From Pseudomonadota bacterium (GTDB taxonomy: Bacteria > Pseudomonadota > Gammaproteobacteria > Pseudomonadales > Oleiphilaceae), in contig PDPE01000029.1 of the NCBI GenBank assembly GCA_002747395.1, positions 60,933 through 124,932 of the forward strand: DNA of 64,000 nt, read 5' to 3'. Of this stretch, positions 30,078-40,186 are shown piece by piece. Position 1 is the stretch's first letter. Each line of letters opens with the position of its first letter. A program made the position numbers and the translations under genes. Below the pieces are notes generated by a model. That model saw only the letters and a program-made list of their open reading frames with translations, had not been told where the DNA came from and ran no database searches.

Positions 30078-32003
30078 ATGACTGTAAAGATATCCGAAAA
30101 AGCAACCGAACTGCACAATACGGGAGCACTCATCTCTTTTCTGCGACTCCATGCCCCATTCAATCAAATGGAGCGGAGCGAGCTTGCCTATCTGATCGAA
30201 AACTGTCGAATTGCCTTTTTCCCCAAGGGGCAACTGGTTTTGTCCGAAAATGACGGGGTTGTCAACGAGCTTTATATTGTAAAAAAGGGCCAGATCGTCG
30301 GCGAGCGCTCGTCAGGCCGTAACGGAGAAACACAAAACACCTTCTCCATTTCAGTCGGAGAGTGTTTTCCCATGGCCGCCCTGCTGGGCGAGCGTGCAAC
30401 TCGCACCAACCACCGTGCAGAAGAAGACTGTTTTTGCTTTATTTTACCCCGAAGTGCCTTCTCGACCCTGTTTGCACGATCGTACGTTTTTCGTGATTTC
30501 GCCGTAAGAGGCATCAGCAGCCTGCTGGAAATGGCCAACAAACAAGTGGTAACACAGGCTTCCGAGGCCGCCCAGGACGGGTATTCACTGGATACCGTAC
30601 TTGGTGAAATAGCCAGCAACAACCCGATTGTATGTGCCCCGGATCTGCCTGTTGGAAAAGCCGTGGAGCGAATGCACGAATACCATGTCGGCAGCATCGT
30701 GGCGACAGATGAAACTCGAAAGCCCGTTGGTATTTTCACCCTTAGAGACCTGAGAAAAGTGGTTGCCAGGGGTCAGCATCAGTTTGATGTACCCCTTGCC
30801 AGAGTGATGACACCCAACCCCAAAAGCCTGCCACACACAGCCACTGCATTCGAGGCCGCACTGTTGATGGCCGAACACCATTTTGCCCATGTTTGTCTGA
30901 TCAACGAACACGGAGAGCTGGCCGGCGTCATTTCCGAACGGGATATTTTCTCGTTGCAAAGGGTGAATCTGGTTCACCTCACACGAGCGATAGCCAATGC
31001 ACCCAACATTGAGGCGATCATCTCGATTCGAGAAGATATTCCAAAACTCACCAATAACATGCTGGCGCACGGGGCCTCTGTCGTTCAAATCAACAAAATC
31101 ATCACCCTGCTGAACGACTATACCGCCCGGCGGATACTGGATTTATCAATACTTGAATACAACGGCAACCTGCCGGACTTCACCTGGCTCAGCTTCGGCA
31201 GCGAGGCGAGAATGGAGCAGACCCTGGTTACCGACCAGGACAACGGTATCGTATTTCACACCTCGGGAGATCACGAACGCGAAGCAGATCGTCAGGCCCT
31301 CATCACTTTTGCCACCGGAGTCAATCAACGACTGGATCAATGCGGATTTACCCTGTGTAAAGGGAATATCATGGCCTCGAACCCGGAGTTGTGCCTGACT
31401 CAGCAGGAGTGGCTCAACAAGTTCTCCCGAATAGTTCAAACCACAACTCCGAAAAACCTGCTGCAATCCACCATTCTCTTTGATATCCGGGCCATTTGGG
31501 GAGATGAGGAACGGGTAGAAGAACTAAAGCAGCACATGATAACCAAAATCGCCAACAATACCCTGTTTCAGAAAATGCTGGCGGGGAACGCGCTGCTGAA
31601 CAAACCTCCACTCAATATGTTTAAAGGCTTTGTTACCCAAAAAGGGCCGGACAAAACGAAAACCATCGACCTGAAAATACAAGGGCTAAGCCCCTTCATC
31701 GAAGGCATACGCATTCTTGCTCTCGCAAACGGTATTGTCGAGACAAACACCTTGAGTCGACTGGAGGCACTGACACAACTGGAAGTGGTCAAGAAGCCGG
31801 ATGCTGATGCCTGGAACGAGGCCTATTGTTTTATTCAGGTACTCAGGATGAAATTACACCATAAGCAATCACGATCCGGCCAACCTCCAACCAATCTTTT
31901 TCCGGTTCACAGCCTGAACCCGTTAGACAAGCGCGTACTGAAAGAGTCTTTCCGACAAGCTCAAAGACTGCAGCAAAAGCTGGAGCTTCGGTATCAACTG
32001 TAG
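30078..32003 (+). CDS. cNMP-binding/CBS/DUF294 putative nucleotidyltransferase
   Basis: N-terminal cyclic-nucleotide-like domain, CBS pair, WLSFGSEARMEQTLVTDQDNGIVF nucleotidyltransferase signature, DUF294 C-terminal region. Confidence 0.88.
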   Translation: MTVKISEKATELHNTGALISFLRLHAPFNQMERSELAYLIENCRIAFFPKGQLVLSENDGVVNELYIVKKGQIVGERSSGRNGETQNTFSISVGECFPMAALLGERATRTNHRAEEDCFCFILPRSAFSTLFARSYVFRDFAVRGISSLLEMANKQVVTQASEAAQDGYSLDTVLGEIASNNPIVCAPDLPVGKAVERMHEYHVGSIVATDETRKPVGIFTLRDLRKVVARGQHQFDVPLARVMTPNPKSLPHTATAFEAALLMAEHHFAHVCLINEHGELAGVISERDIFSLQRVNLVHLTRAIANAPNIEAIISIREDIPKLTNNMLAHGASVVQINKIITLLNDYTARRILDLSILEYNGNLPDFTWLSFGSEARMEQTLVTDQDNGIVFHTSGDHEREADRQALITFATGVNQRLDQCGFTLCKGNIMASNPELCLTQQEWLNKFSRIVQTTTPKNLLQSTILFDIRAIWGDEERVEELKQHMITKIANNTLFQKMLAGNALLNKPPLNMFKGFVTQKGPDKTKTIDLKIQGLSPFIEGIRILALANGIVETNTLSRLEALTQLEVVKKPDADAWNEAYCFIQVLRMKLHHKQSRSGQPPTNLFPVHSLNPLDKRVLKESFRQAQRLQQKLELRYQL

Positions 32004-32025
32004 CAAGAAGAAGTGAGAATCAATA

Positions 32026-32736
32026 ATGATTGGCAACTGGTTTAACCTGTCCGGAAGACGGAAGCAAACCGACAATAAGAATAGCCTCGCTGCGATCTCG
32101 CTTGACCCGACACCAATGGAAACGCGACTGGAACACACCAGGTTTACCGTATTGGATTTCGAGACGACCGGTTTGAATATCCGGAAAGACGTGCCAATCT
32201 CGATTGGTGCCGTATCCATTTATGATAGTAAAATCGAACTGGGAAACCAGTTTGAGCATATCATTTACCAACCCGAGGTAAAACCGGGGGAAGCAACACT
32301 GGTTCATGGCGTCTCGCCCGAGGAAATTGAAGGGGGAAAAGACCTGACCGATGCATTGGTCGAGTTCTATGAATATGCAGAGCATAGCGTATTTATCGCA
32401 TTTCATGCACCCTTCGACAAGGCAATACTGAGCCGGGCGACAAAAGCCAAGTTCAACCTTCAGGCCAACCACCAGTTCCTTGACGCCTATGATGTTGGTG
32501 TCGCGTTTTTTCCGGAGCGTGGCAAATCGTTAAAGGGGCTGGATAACTGGGCAAAAAGCTTCGGACTGGATATTGAGATTGACCGTCACCATGCCTCGGC
32601 GGACGCATTAATGACGGCTGAACTGATGCTGATTTTTTTATCGAAAGCGCAGTCTCAAGGCATCCATACCCTGGGCCAGTTCCTGAGAAAAATAGAACAG
32701 TCTCAGCGGCTCTCGGGCATCAGGCACTCGATATGA
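32026..32736 (+). CDS. 3'-5' exonuclease (DNA polymerase III epsilon-like)
   Basis: FTVLDFETTGLNIRKDVPISIGAV; AFHAPFDKAIL; RHHASADALMTAEL (DEDDh). Confidence 0.9.
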   Translation: MIGNWFNLSGRRKQTDNKNSLAAISLDPTPMETRLEHTRFTVLDFETTGLNIRKDVPISIGAVSIYDSKIELGNQFEHIIYQPEVKPGEATLVHGVSPEEIEGGKDLTDALVEFYEYAEHSVFIAFHAPFDKAILSRATKAKFNLQANHQFLDAYDVGVAFFPERGKSLKGLDNWAKSFGLDIEIDRHHASADALMTAELMLIFLSKAQSQGIHTLGQFLRKIEQSQRLSGIRHSI

Positions 32737-32817
32737 AAAACACGGCACATTAAACTCTCCATTCTCCATGCACTCCATATCAGACGGCAGGCCCACCCGT
32801 TATCCTCAGCCGCAAAA

Positions 32818-33930
32818 TCAGGTCGATGCAGCCTGCTCTCCGATCACTTTGGCCTGAATCGAGCTTTGGCACAAAATATGAGCAGCCACCTCGCTGCGCT
32901 GACCGCCCTCTTCAGTCAGATAATACACCTTGCTTTTATCCAGGGTCGGTATCCGCTGACGGAGGTCTGACAATGGAATATGCAGACACTGTGGCAGAGG
33001 AGCAAACTCAAACTCGGCAAAGGAACGAATATCGAGAAGCTCGTACTTGAGACCACTCTCTGCGATTTCAGACTGATATTCCTGCCTGGTCACGTGTTTG
33101 ACCAGAGGGTCATTCAACAAACTCTGGAACGATTCCTTATCCAGCCGGGCAAGCAGGCCATCCTCGTTCATCACCACTGTAGCCGAGCGCACAGTATCGG
33201 AAATCAGTGCTTCTTCGCCAAAATAGGAACCACTGTTTAACCGGATGGGGCGAGACTCGTCTCCACCAATAATTACCCTCGCACTGCCCTGCATCAACAG
33301 GTAAAAGTAATCACCTTCATCCCCTTCCCTGATAATCACCTGATCTTTCGCCACTTCCACCTTGCTGAACTTGTCCAGCAGCATTTCCATATTGGAGGGT
33401 GGCAAATTGAAAAACAGGGGAAATTCCATCAAACTGGTGACCCAGGTGAAGTGCTCCTCATCAAATTCTTCGTTTCCGGATGCCTCCGCATTGCCGCTTT
33501 CCGGGCTCGCATCTTCCGATGTAACTGCAGCCATTTGCCGGGTTTTTGCTATTTCGTCAAGTTCGACTTCAGACCAGCCAAGTGCTCTATCGAGAAACTC
33601 CTGGTCAACCAGCAACATATACCCCTTTTCTATTGCCCTTGCACCGACACCGTCAGGGATCTTGCTGTTAATTGTGTTCAGACAACCAGGGCTGTCTGCA
33701 TCCAGCGTTTGCGAGGAAAACCATCCGGCTTTCACCTTGAGTTTGCCGCTCAGCAAGTAGTACGCAAAATCCAGGCTGTGTTTTTTTTCAAACACCACCT
33801 CGCCTGCTTCGAATGTCAGAACCCGACTTCCCTTTAATACCTGAGACAGATATTTGCGAGACAATTGACCCAAAGGCGAATATTTCGCCATCAATTCTTC
33901 AGTAATTTCAAGCTCTTTAAGTAACGACAT
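32818..33930 (-). CDS. Dual cyclic-nucleotide-binding-like + rhodanese-domain protein
   Basis: Two cNMP-like beta-rolls (VIIREGDEGDYFYLLMQGSARVI...YFGEEALISDTVRSATV), C-terminal YELLDIRSFAEFEFAPLPQCLHIPLSDLRQRI. Confidence 0.85.
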   Translation of the reverse strand: MSLLKELEITEELMAKYSPLGQLSRKYLSQVLKGSRVLTFEAGEVVFEKKHSLDFAYYLLSGKLKVKAGWFSSQTLDADSPGCLNTINSKIPDGVGARAIEKGYMLLVDQEFLDRALGWSEVELDEIAKTRQMAAVTSEDASPESGNAEASGNEEFDEEHFTWVTSLMEFPLFFNLPPSNMEMLLDKFSKVEVAKDQVIIREGDEGDYFYLLMQGSARVIIGGDESRPIRLNSGSYFGEEALISDTVRSATVVMNEDGLLARLDKESFQSLLNDPLVKHVTRQEYQSEIAESGLKYELLDIRSFAEFEFAPLPQCLHIPLSDLRQRIPTLDKSKVYYLTEEGGQRSEVAAHILCQSSIQAKVIGEQAAST

Positions 33931-34015
33931 GCCGACATTCCGTTTATTTGAGAGTGGTTACAGTTTCCATACACAGCCAATATATACCATTGCTGTCCAT
34001 CGGGGCACAGTCTAC

Positions 34016-34045
34016 CACAAAAAAGGCTGTCACAAAAAAGGCGCC
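34016..34045. repeat. 15-bp tandem duplication including a terminator T-tract
   Basis: CACAAAAAAGGCTGT / CACAAAAAAGGCGCC. Confidence 0.75.
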
Positions 34046-34059
34046 GTATCAGGGCGCCT
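34034..34059 (-). terminator. Rho-independent terminator downstream of SSS symporter gene
   Basis: Minus strand GGCGCC-CTGATAC-GGCGCC stem followed by TTTTTT. Confidence 0.85.
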
Positions 34060-34149
34060 GAATGATATCTGTCTACCTGATGCCGATCAGAAGAAAATTA
34101 CTTTCCTTCTGACCTGCTCATCGATAGCATGCTGTCGATAGTCGATAGC

Positions 34150-35925
34150 CTAGTGCTCGGCAACCGGAGCTGCCGCTCCACGAGGAACCCGAATATCTTC
34201 AACCAGATCCTGAATACGCTCTGGTGGTGGTGGCGTCACTTTACTTACCACGTAAGATACGATGAAGTTAAGCAGCATACCGAAGGTACCTATACCTTCG
34301 GGAGACACACCAAACAACCAGTTGTCCGCCGTGTTGGCAGCAGGATTAACGAACTTGAAGTAGACGATATAACCGAAGGTAAAGATCAGACCGGTCAGCA
34401 TACCCGCTATGGCACCCTCCTTGTTCATCCTCTTGTTGAATATCCCCATAAGAATTGCCGGGAAGAATGACGCAGCAGCCAATCCGAAGGCAAAGGCAAC
34501 CACCTGTGCCACAAAGCCTGGCGGATTGATACCAAAGTAACCGGCAACGATGATCGCACAGGCTGCGGCAATACGTGCTGCCAGCAACTCCTGTTTCTCC
34601 GAAATATTCGGGGCGATATTACTCTTTAACAGGTCATGTGATATCGAGGTTGAAATAACCAGTAGCAAACCTGCGGCGGTAGACAGCGCGGCAGCCAGTC
34701 CACCCGCAGCAATGAGTGCGATAACCCAACCCGGTAACTGGGCTATTTCCGGGTTTGCCAGAACCATGATGTCACGATCCACATACAGTTCGTTGGCGTT
34801 GTCTGTCGGTGTGTTCGTTAACACGCGCTGGCCGCTGGAACCTCGTGCACCTTCCTCAAACGATGGCTTGCCGACAAATGCCTTGCCTGGAAAATACTGA
34901 ATCCTGCCGTCTTCATTTTTATCCTGCCAGGCAAGCAAACCCGACTTCTCCCAGTTCTCGAACCAACCGGGCAATTCCTGATACCTGGCATCCGACACCG
35001 TTTCAATCAGATTCACGCGAGCGAAAGAAGCGACCGCTGGCGCAGTGGTATACAAGATAGCGATAAACAACAATGCCCAACCGGCCGATACCCGGGCATC
35101 AGACACTTTGGGCACAGTGAAGAATCGAACGATAACATGAGGCAGTCCCGCTGTTCCCACCATCAAGGCCACAGTGATAAAGAAGACATCGACAGTATCC
35201 TTGTGCCCGGCAGTGTACTGGTTAAAACCGAGTTCCTGAGACAACCCGTTCAGCTTGTCCAAAAGGTAAACATCTGATCCATCAACCGTGCTGCCAAAGC
35301 CCAATTGAGGGATAGGATTCCCCGTTATCATCATGGAAATGAAGATGGCCGGAATCATGTAAGCAACAATCATTACGCAGTACTGGGCAACCTGGGTATA
35401 GGTAATCCCCTTCATGCCACCCAACACAGCGTAGAAGAAGACTATCGCCATACCTATGAATACGCCCATGTTAATGTCAACTTCCAGGTATCGGGAGAAA
35501 ACGATACCAACGCCGCGCATTTGTCCTGCGACATAGGTAAACGAGATGAAGATAACGCAGATAACAGCGACCATTCGTGCCGCTTGTGAATAATAGCGTT
35601 CACCGACAAACTCGGGCACGGTAAACTTGCCGAATTTACGCAGATATGGTGCAAGGCACATGGCCAGCAACACATAACCGCCAGTCCAGCCCATCAGATA
35701 GACGGCACCGTCACGGCCGACAAAAGAGATAATTCCTGCCATGGAGATAAAGGAAGCGGCTGACATCCAGTCGGCCCCGGTCGCCATTCCGTTGGCAACA
35801 GGGTGCACGCCCTTGCTGGCAACGTAGTATTCACTGGTTGAACCGGCACGCGACCAGATTGCAATACCGATATACAGCGCGAAGGTTCCGCCAACAAATA
35901 AATATATTAAGGTTTGTGTATCCAT
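34150..35925 (-). CDS. Sodium:solute symporter (ActP-like, VC_2705-type)
   Basis: Multi-TM SSS family; MATGADWMSAASFISMAGIISFVGRDG; partnered with DUF4212 gene. Confidence 0.9.
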   Translation of the reverse strand: MDTQTLIYLFVGGTFALYIGIAIWSRAGSTSEYYVASKGVHPVANGMATGADWMSAASFISMAGIISFVGRDGAVYLMGWTGGYVLLAMCLAPYLRKFGKFTVPEFVGERYYSQAARMVAVICVIFISFTYVAGQMRGVGIVFSRYLEVDINMGVFIGMAIVFFYAVLGGMKGITYTQVAQYCVMIVAYMIPAIFISMMITGNPIPQLGFGSTVDGSDVYLLDKLNGLSQELGFNQYTAGHKDTVDVFFITVALMVGTAGLPHVIVRFFTVPKVSDARVSAGWALLFIAILYTTAPAVASFARVNLIETVSDARYQELPGWFENWEKSGLLAWQDKNEDGRIQYFPGKAFVGKPSFEEGARGSSGQRVLTNTPTDNANELYVDRDIMVLANPEIAQLPGWVIALIAAGGLAAALSTAAGLLLVISTSISHDLLKSNIAPNISEKQELLAARIAAACAIIVAGYFGINPPGFVAQVVAFAFGLAAASFFPAILMGIFNKRMNKEGAIAGMLTGLIFTFGYIVYFKFVNPAANTADNWLFGVSPEGIGTFGMLLNFIVSYVVSKVTPPPPERIQDLVEDIRVPRGAAAPVAEH

Positions 35926-35945
35926 TCTCTCTATTCTCCTGATTA

Positions 35946-36212
35946 TTATTCTTCGTGCATGTCGTATTTGCGATCAAGTGCCGCCATACGAACAACGTAA
36001 ACAAAGATTAATACCACGAAGGTATAGATCGAGCCTTGCTGCGCAAACCAGAAACCGAGAGGGAAACCTCCGATTTTAATTGCATCCAGTGCATCCGCAA
36101 AGATAATTCCGGCGCCGTATGAAACCGAGAACCAGATAATCAGAAGGACCCCCAGTAACTTGAGATTCTCCTTCCAATAGGCTTCTGCCGCCTGTTTCCT
36201 GTCTTGTGACAT
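35946..36212 (-). CDS. DUF4212 small membrane subunit
   Basis: AEAYWKENLKLLGVLLIIWFSVSYGAGIIFADALDAIKIGGFPLGFWFAQQGSIYTFVVLIFVYVVRM. Confidence 0.9.
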   Translation of the reverse strand: MSQDRKQAAEAYWKENLKLLGVLLIIWFSVSYGAGIIFADALDAIKIGGFPLGFWFAQQGSIYTFVVLIFVYVVRMAALDRKYDMHEE

Positions 36213-36465
36213 ATTCTCTCCACCCTTGTTTATTACTGTACAACTTGTTTTTATTAACAGACCTAGGGTAGAGCCTTTATAAAAAGCGGGATATACGACT
36301 TTGGTCAAAATACGGATCTACTTTAGTCTGATCATCCGGTCTGAACGTTCGTCAGCCGGGCGGATTCCTGATGCAAGGGCACGACCTTGACCCTGTCAGG
36401 GTTTGACTCCGCGGGTATCAGTCACATTTGCCCCGAAAATCACCGATTATTCAATCGCCTGGCGC

Positions 36466-36508
36466 TTTTCTGCTACACTGGATTTTCTGTTACTCTGTTA
36501 CACTGATA
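36466..36508. repeat. Imperfect tandem repeats upstream of sensor kinase gene
   Basis: TTTTCTGCTACACTGGA / TTTTCTGTTACT / CTGTTACACTGATAAAA. Confidence 0.6.
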
Positions 36509-36530
36509 AAAAACAATAGAATCATCAACA

Positions 36531-39500
36531 ATGATTTCCGGCTTTCTTCTCATATCAATATCACTGCTCTATGTCGGCTTTCTGTTCGCGATTGCCTACT
36601 GGGGGGACAAAAACCAGACTCTCTATAAAAACCGGATAAGCCGGGGCATTATTTACAGCCTGTCGCTGGCTGTGTATTGCACATCATGGACGTTTTACGG
36701 AGCAGTTGGCCGGGCATCCAACGAAGGCCTCGGCTTCCTGCCGATTTATCTCGGCCCTTTCCTGGCACTGCTGTTCTGTGCTCCGCTCATCAAGCGTATT
36801 CTTTTTATGAGCAAAAATCAGAACACCACGTCAATTGCAGACTTTATCGCATCAAGATATGGCAAATCCCAGATTCTGGCCGTAATGGTCACCCTGATCG
36901 CAACAATAGGCATCCTGCCGTACATTGCACTTCAACTGAAAGCGGTCGCCATGAGCTATACCCTGCTTACCGATGGCCATATCAGTGAAAATGTCACGGT
37001 TATCCCCTTCAACCATGACCCGGCATGGTATGCGGCCCTGTTCATGGCCGCATTCACGGTATTGTTTGGCACGCGACACGTGGGAGCAACAGAACACCAC
37101 CAGGGCATGGTACACGCAGTGGCATTCGAGTCCATAGTCAAACTGATTGCCTTTTGTGCAGTCGGAATCGTGGTCTGCTATCACATGTTCGATGGCTTCG
37201 ACGATATCCTGACACGCATCAACAATCACGCAGGGTTGAGCGATTTCAGGCTCGCCGAGTTCAATATGACCTCGTTTGTCACTCAAACCGTGGTTGCCAT
37301 GTTTGCGATCATTTGTTTACCCAGACAGTTTCATGTCACCATTGTAGAGAATACCAACGCCAGGGACATTCACTACGCACGCTACATTCTTCCGGCTTAC
37401 CTTTTGCTTATCAGCATGTTCGTCCTGCCCATAGCAGCTGCAGGCCTGATTGAATTTCCTTTCGGAGCAGTCAATACCGACACCTTTGTACTCAAGCTGC
37501 CGATGAGCCAGGATAACACCTGGCTCACCATATTCGCGTTTATTGGCGGTGGTTCTGCAGCAACGGCAATGGTGATTGTCTCAACAGTCACACTAAGCAC
37601 CATGATATGCAATGAAGTAGTCATACCCGGCATATTGACCCTGTTTGGCTCCCAACTCCGCAAACGAAAAGACCTGAGCTCGCTCCTGCTTGTTATTCGT
37701 CGTGTCGCAATTTTAGGTATTATTACCGCGTCATACGGGTTCTACAAAATTGCCGGCAACACATCCAGCCTGACGTCTTTCGGTTTGCTTTCATTCGTGG
37801 CAGCGGCCCAGTTTGCACCAGCACTGATAGGAGGTGCAATCTGGCGCAAAGGCAACTTCCAGGGAGCCATGATCGGCTTGCTGGTCGGATTCAGCATTTG
37901 GTGCATCGCCCTTCTCTGGCCTGCAATGAGTAACTCAAGTGATCTTGTCCCCCCACTCTCTCAATTCGGGTTACCGGAAAATCTCTGGGCACAGATCAAC
38001 AGCAGTCACAATTCCGAAATGGAGAGAATTTCTCAAGGTATCATATGGAGCCTTTCGGCCAATCTGTCGTGCTACCTGCTTTTTTCTCTTTTCTCTCGCC
38101 AGCAACTCCGTGAAAAAATTCAGGTAGCCGCTTTTTTTCAGGAACCGCCAGGAGAACCTGGCATAACCCACGAAAAAGAATGGGTTGGCGTCGCAGGCAT
38201 CAAAGATATTCGAGCCGTTTCCGAGCGCTTTCTCGGCAAGGAGAAAACAGCTTCCCTGTTTGACTGGTTTGAAAAGCGACACCATACCCGGCTGGCCCCC
38301 GGCAAGCTTGCAAGCCCGGAACTGCTGCGCTTCGTTGAAACCCAACTGGCCAGCGTCATTGGCTCCTCAACTGCAAAAGTGGTATTGGACTCGACCCTGA
38401 GGGGGAGGGAGATGCAGATTGAAGATGTCGTCAACATTGTCGATGAAGCATCGCAGGTCGTGGAGTTTAATCGGGATTTATTGCAATCAGCCATCGAGAA
38501 CATCAGCCTCGGGATCAGTGTAGTTGACTCCAGGCTCAGACTGGTCGCCTGGAATCAACGCTACCTGGAGCTGTTCAATTATCCAAAGGGGTTTGTCCAG
38601 GTTGGCAGGCCGATTGAGGATCTGATTCGCTTCAATATGGCGTCCACCAACCTGAGCCAGGAGAAGATCAACGAGTTGGTCGACACCCGCATTGGCCAAA
38701 TGGCCAGAGGAGAACCGCATGAGTACGAAAGGGAAAAGGCGGACGGCAGTGTATTGCTGATAAAGGGCTCCCTGAACGCCAAGGGGGGGTATGTCACCAC
38801 TTTTTCTGACATTACCAAAATGCGGCGTACCGAAATTGCATTAAAAGAAACCAATACCTATCTGGAGCAACGGGTTCAGGAAAGAACAGAAGAACTGTCA
38901 ATATTGAATGAACAGCTCAGCAAGGCAACCCGGATCGCAGAAAAGGCCAATCAGGGAAAAACACGCTTCCTGGCATCCGCCAGCCATGACCTGTTGCAAC
39001 CCATCAACGCGGCGAGGCTGTTTGTGTCCGCGTTATACCCTCAAATTTCCAACCAGAAAGGGCCTGCTCTGGTACTGGAACAAATTGACAACTCCCTGAC
39101 TGCTGCGGAAGAAATTCTCAGTACACTGCTGGATATTTCCAAAATGGATGCCGGTATTATCGAAGCAAACTTCTCCGTCTTTGCCTTGAGAGATGTTTTG
39201 CTACCGCTAAAGAACGAGTTTACTGCGATCAGCCTGAAAAAAGGGGTTTCTTTCAGGTTCGTTCCCTGCAACCTGTTTGTCAGGTCTGATATTCAGCTCC
39301 TCCGCAGAGCCATCCAAAACTTCCTGGCCAATGCGACTCGTTATACCGATAGCGGAAAACTGCTGTTGGGCTGCAGACGAACCGGGCAACACGTGCGCAT
39401 CGAGGTCTGGGACACCGGGCCAGGCGTACCGGACAACCAACTAAGCCACATCTTTGAAGAATTCAAGCGGCTGAATCAAAAAGGGGGAGAGAAAAACGGT

Positions 39501-40043
39501 CTGGGCCTCGGCCTGGCGATTGTCGATCGAATCAGTCACACGCTGCAACACCCGGTGGATGTGCGCTCATGGCAGGGAAAGGGCAGTGTGTTTTCCATTA
39601 CCGTGCCGATTGCTTCCCCTCCGGCAAGCCAACATCAGGCTCCGGCTGAAAAAACCCAGCGTCCACCCGGCAGCCTGGCGGGAGTCACACTGCTATGTGT
39701 CGACAACGAAGAAGCCATCCGAAACGCGATGAAAGCATTATTGGACGGGTGGGAATGTCAGGTGATTCTTGCCGCCAATCTGGCCGAATCCAAAATCGCA
39801 ACACAAACTGTAAAGCCGGATCTGATACTTGCCGACTATCAACTGGATAACGATGAAAACGGCCTTGACCTGATGGATGAACTCAATTTACACCTCAAGC
39901 AGAAAACGCCCGGCTTGCTGGTCACAGCAGCCAATGATCCGTCACTTCGGGAAAAAGCCCTTAAAAGGGGCTATCAAATGCTGAACAAACCGGTGAAACC
40001 CGCCGCACTTCGCGCTTTGATCACCAGGATATTGAAAGACTGA
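36531..40043 (+). CDS. SSS-type transporter-domain hybrid sensor histidine kinase/response regulator (CbrA/CrbS-like)
   Basis: N-terminal 12+ TM SSS domain, PAS, coiled coil, FLASASHDLLQPINAARLF H-box, GLGLGLAIVDRI, C-terminal receiver LLCVDNEEAIRNAM...ILADYQLD. Confidence 0.93.
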   Translation: MISGFLLISISLLYVGFLFAIAYWGDKNQTLYKNRISRGIIYSLSLAVYCTSWTFYGAVGRASNEGLGFLPIYLGPFLALLFCAPLIKRILFMSKNQNTTSIADFIASRYGKSQILAVMVTLIATIGILPYIALQLKAVAMSYTLLTDGHISENVTVIPFNHDPAWYAALFMAAFTVLFGTRHVGATEHHQGMVHAVAFESIVKLIAFCAVGIVVCYHMFDGFDDILTRINNHAGLSDFRLAEFNMTSFVTQTVVAMFAIICLPRQFHVTIVENTNARDIHYARYILPAYLLLISMFVLPIAAAGLIEFPFGAVNTDTFVLKLPMSQDNTWLTIFAFIGGGSAATAMVIVSTVTLSTMICNEVVIPGILTLFGSQLRKRKDLSSLLLVIRRVAILGIITASYGFYKIAGNTSSLTSFGLLSFVAAAQFAPALIGGAIWRKGNFQGAMIGLLVGFSIWCIALLWPAMSNSSDLVPPLSQFGLPENLWAQINSSHNSEMERISQGIIWSLSANLSCYLLFSLFSRQQLREKIQVAAFFQEPPGEPGITHEKEWVGVAGIKDIRAVSERFLGKEKTASLFDWFEKRHHTRLAPGKLASPELLRFVETQLASVIGSSTAKVVLDSTLRGREMQIEDVVNIVDEASQVVEFNRDLLQSAIENISLGISVVDSRLRLVAWNQRYLELFNYPKGFVQVGRPIEDLIRFNMASTNLSQEKINELVDTRIGQMARGEPHEYEREKADGSVLLIKGSLNAKGGYVTTFSDITKMRRTEIALKETNTYLEQRVQERTEELSILNEQLSKATRIAEKANQGKTRFLASASHDLLQPINAARLFVSALYPQISNQKGPALVLEQIDNSLTAAEEILSTLLDISKMDAGIIEANFSVFALRDVLLPLKNEFTAISLKKGVSFRFVPCNLFVRSDIQLLRRAIQNFLANATRYTDSGKLLLGCRRTGQHVRIEVWDTGPGVPDNQLSHIFEEFKRLNQKGGEKNGLGLGLAIVDRISHTLQHPVDVRSWQGKGSVFSITVPIASPPASQHQAPAEKTQRPPGSLAGVTLLCVDNEEAIRNAMKALLDGWECQVILAANLAESKIATQTVKPDLILADYQLDNDENGLDLMDELNLHLKQKTPGLLVTAANDPSLREKALKRGYQMLNKPVKPAALRALITRILKD

Positions 40044-40186
40044 GTGAAGAACGCCGGAAAATTCGCTTTTTTGCGTATGCTGGCCTACATTTATTCCATA
40101 CCATTGAAATTCAATACCCCGGATATTGACGGCAACTGCCGACTTTATATGAAATGCCCTGACGCACTTATGGCCCCGATACAGCA

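Noticed and set aside
36380-36410. ACCCTG-T-CAGGGT hairpin as terminator
   Set aside because: Short 6-bp stem with a 1-nt loop and no proper U-run; likely chance.
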